A stretch of 64,000 nt of DNA from Prochlorococcus marinus. GTDB lineage: Bacteria; Cyanobacteriota; Cyanobacteriia; PCC-6307; Cyanobiaceae. Positions 63,256-64,000 of the stretch are shown here, piece by piece. Under the pieces are notes generated by a model. The model made no database searches. It was not told where the DNA came from and was given only the letters and a program-made list of their open reading frames with translations. The position numbers and the translations under genes were made by a program. How positions within the stretch are numbered: the stretch's first letter is position 1; each line of letters starts with the position of its first letter. The stretch covers positions 1 through 64,000 of the forward strand of contig NZ_CVSX01000042.1 in assembly GCF_001180305.1 (NCBI RefSeq), given 5' to 3'.

Positions 63256-63798
63256 CTAAAGTTGTTCGATAAAAACTCCTTCTTCTTTATCAATATCATT
63301 TAGACGTAAATGAATATTTTCATTTTTACTGGTCGTTATTTTTTTACCGCAAAAGTCGGGCTGAATAGGAAGTTCTCTAAAACCTCTATCTATCATAACT
63401 AATAACATCACTCTTTTAGGTCTTCCCCATGAATACAAAGCATCCATTGCAGCTCTTATTGTTCTACCTGTATAAATCACATCATCTATCAAGAGTATTT
63501 CTTGTTTCTCAATAGGAGTAGGGATATCTGTTGCTTGTATCAAGCGAGTTCCAACCCTATTCTGATCATCTCTATAAAAAGTAGGATCAATTATCCCTTT
63601 TCTTATTTTTGTACCTGTCTTATAGGATAATTCTTTTTCTAAAACTTCAGCCAAGTTTATACCTCTCGTGGGAATACCTACCAAAAGAAGATTGTCTAAG
63701 TTTTTTACTTTTTCAATAATTTCGGAAGTTAAACGCGAAAGGGTTTTTCTAAGCTCAACTTGCGAAAGTATCACGATCCTTTTACTTTTATTAGGCAT
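63256..63798 (-). CDS. pyrR: PyrR: pyrimidine regulator/uracil phosphoribosyltransferase
   Basis: 180 aa type-I phosphoribosyltransferase. PRPP loop LLIDDVIYTGRTIRAAMDAL, LVGIPTRGINLAEVL and DPTFYRDDQN are PyrR features. In Firmicutes it controls pyr attenuation and has UPRT activity; no pyr gene or attenuator is adjacent, so the UPRT role is more likely here (inference). It converges with the Hsp70-like gene with 1 nt between the stops. Confidence 0.93.
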   Translation of the reverse strand: MPNKSKRIVILSQVELRKTLSRLTSEIIEKVKNLDNLLLVGIPTRGINLAEVLEKELSYKTGTKIRKGIIDPTFYRDDQNRVGTRLIQATDIPTPIEKQEILLIDDVIYTGRTIRAAMDALYSWGRPKRVMLLVMIDRGFRELPIQPDFCGKKITTSKNENIHLRLNDIDKEEGVFIEQL

Positions 63799-63934
63799 GA
63801 TTTATCAACAAATAAAATACATTCAATATTTTTTAAATTAGCAAAAGCTAACCATGTTAAATATAAATTGTTAAAGAGTAGCGTTTAAAGCTAAATTTAA
63901 GATTGGATCACTTAATAATGAATTTGATCTAAAT

Positions 63935-64000
63935 ATGTCAAAGATTAGCAGCAAAAATATAAATAGATTAAATGCTCCCCAGAGTCCTGTAGTTCTTGCA
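63935..64000 (+). CDS. gpmI: 2,3-bisphosphoglycerate-independent phosphoglycerate mutase, first 22 codons
   Basis: Open to the right edge. MSKISSKNINRLNAPQSP then VVLA matches the start of cyanobacterial GpmI, where PVVLxILDGWG follows. The diagnostic part lies outside the window, so this is a strong guess from the start and from the pyrR-gpmI order in picocyanobacteria. Confidence 0.65.
   Translation, partial: MSKISSKNINRLNAPQSPVVLA

Noticed and set aside
63799-63934. PyrR-binding attenuator between pyrR and gpmI
   Set aside because: No anti-antiterminator-type structure was recognised, and the genes are divergent and not a pyr operon.
1-64000. CRISPR array, prophage, insertion sequence, rRNA operon
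   Set aside because: No regularly spaced direct repeats, integrase, transposase, terminal inverted repeats or rRNA-like sequence was found.

Overview
The window is very AT-rich, gene-dense chromosomal DNA from a picocyanobacterium, almost certainly a high-light-adapted Prochlorococcus. The evidence is a kaiB-kaiC pair with no kaiA, an NblS-type histidine kinase, a plant-type [2Fe-2S] ferredoxin, cyanobacterial RpoZ, a photosystem II S4-domain protein, high-light-inducible (Hli) proteins, acyl-lipid desaturases and many tiny single-membrane-span proteins. No phage integrase, transposase, rRNA or CRISPR array was seen. The species assignment is inference from gene content and base composition.

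Region 1 (1-24.7 kb) is core genome. It starts inside pepA. It continues through msrA, a lipid A/outer-membrane block on the minus strand (bamA, lpxC, fabZ, lpxA, lpxB, nearly without gaps), purC and purD (divergent), nblS, kaiBC (convergent with nblS), rplU-rpmA, truB, a SpoIID/LysM protein, rnz, a lumenal pentapeptide protein, petF, prmA-serA, the S4-domain gene and a tRNA-Val(GAC).

Region 2 (24.7-35.3 kb) is mixed: DoxX, a photolyase-like flavoprotein without the N-terminal photolyase domain, a stand-alone NAD-dependent DNA-ligase adenylation domain, an SDR, murD, pirin, DUF1643, DUF2214, a GAF protein and a BaiN-type flavoprotein.

Region 3 (35.3-56.0 kb) looks like an accessory island. 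It carries dozens of ORFs of 19-110 codons (mostly one membrane span, or Cys-containing), two fatty-acid desaturases, three hli genes, an LptF/G-type permease, a DUF1543 protein, long gene-poor AT-rich stretches and several probable small RNAs. Four mini-ORFs at 54758-55162 form a chain with 1-, 4- and 4-nt overlaps. At 53911-54107 two hairpins have mutually complementary loops. A compact RNA with its own terminator lies at 47443-47541. Several unrelated mini-proteins share a CX3C cysteine motif.

Region 4 (56-64 kb) returns to core genes: a cupin-like protein, PIN-PhoH ATPase, LOG-family protein, EVE-domain protein, DUF2811, DUF1818-rpoZ, an Hsp70-like protein, pyrR and the first codons of gpmI. 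A spacer at 60.7-61.0 kb holds an inverted pair of cyanobacterial-type DnaA boxes.

The core genes cover envelope biogenesis, purine synthesis, circadian timing, light and stress signalling, translation and photosynthetic electron transfer. The island genes (Hli, desaturases, small membrane proteins) fit adaptation of thylakoid and other membranes to light, cold or nutrient stress.
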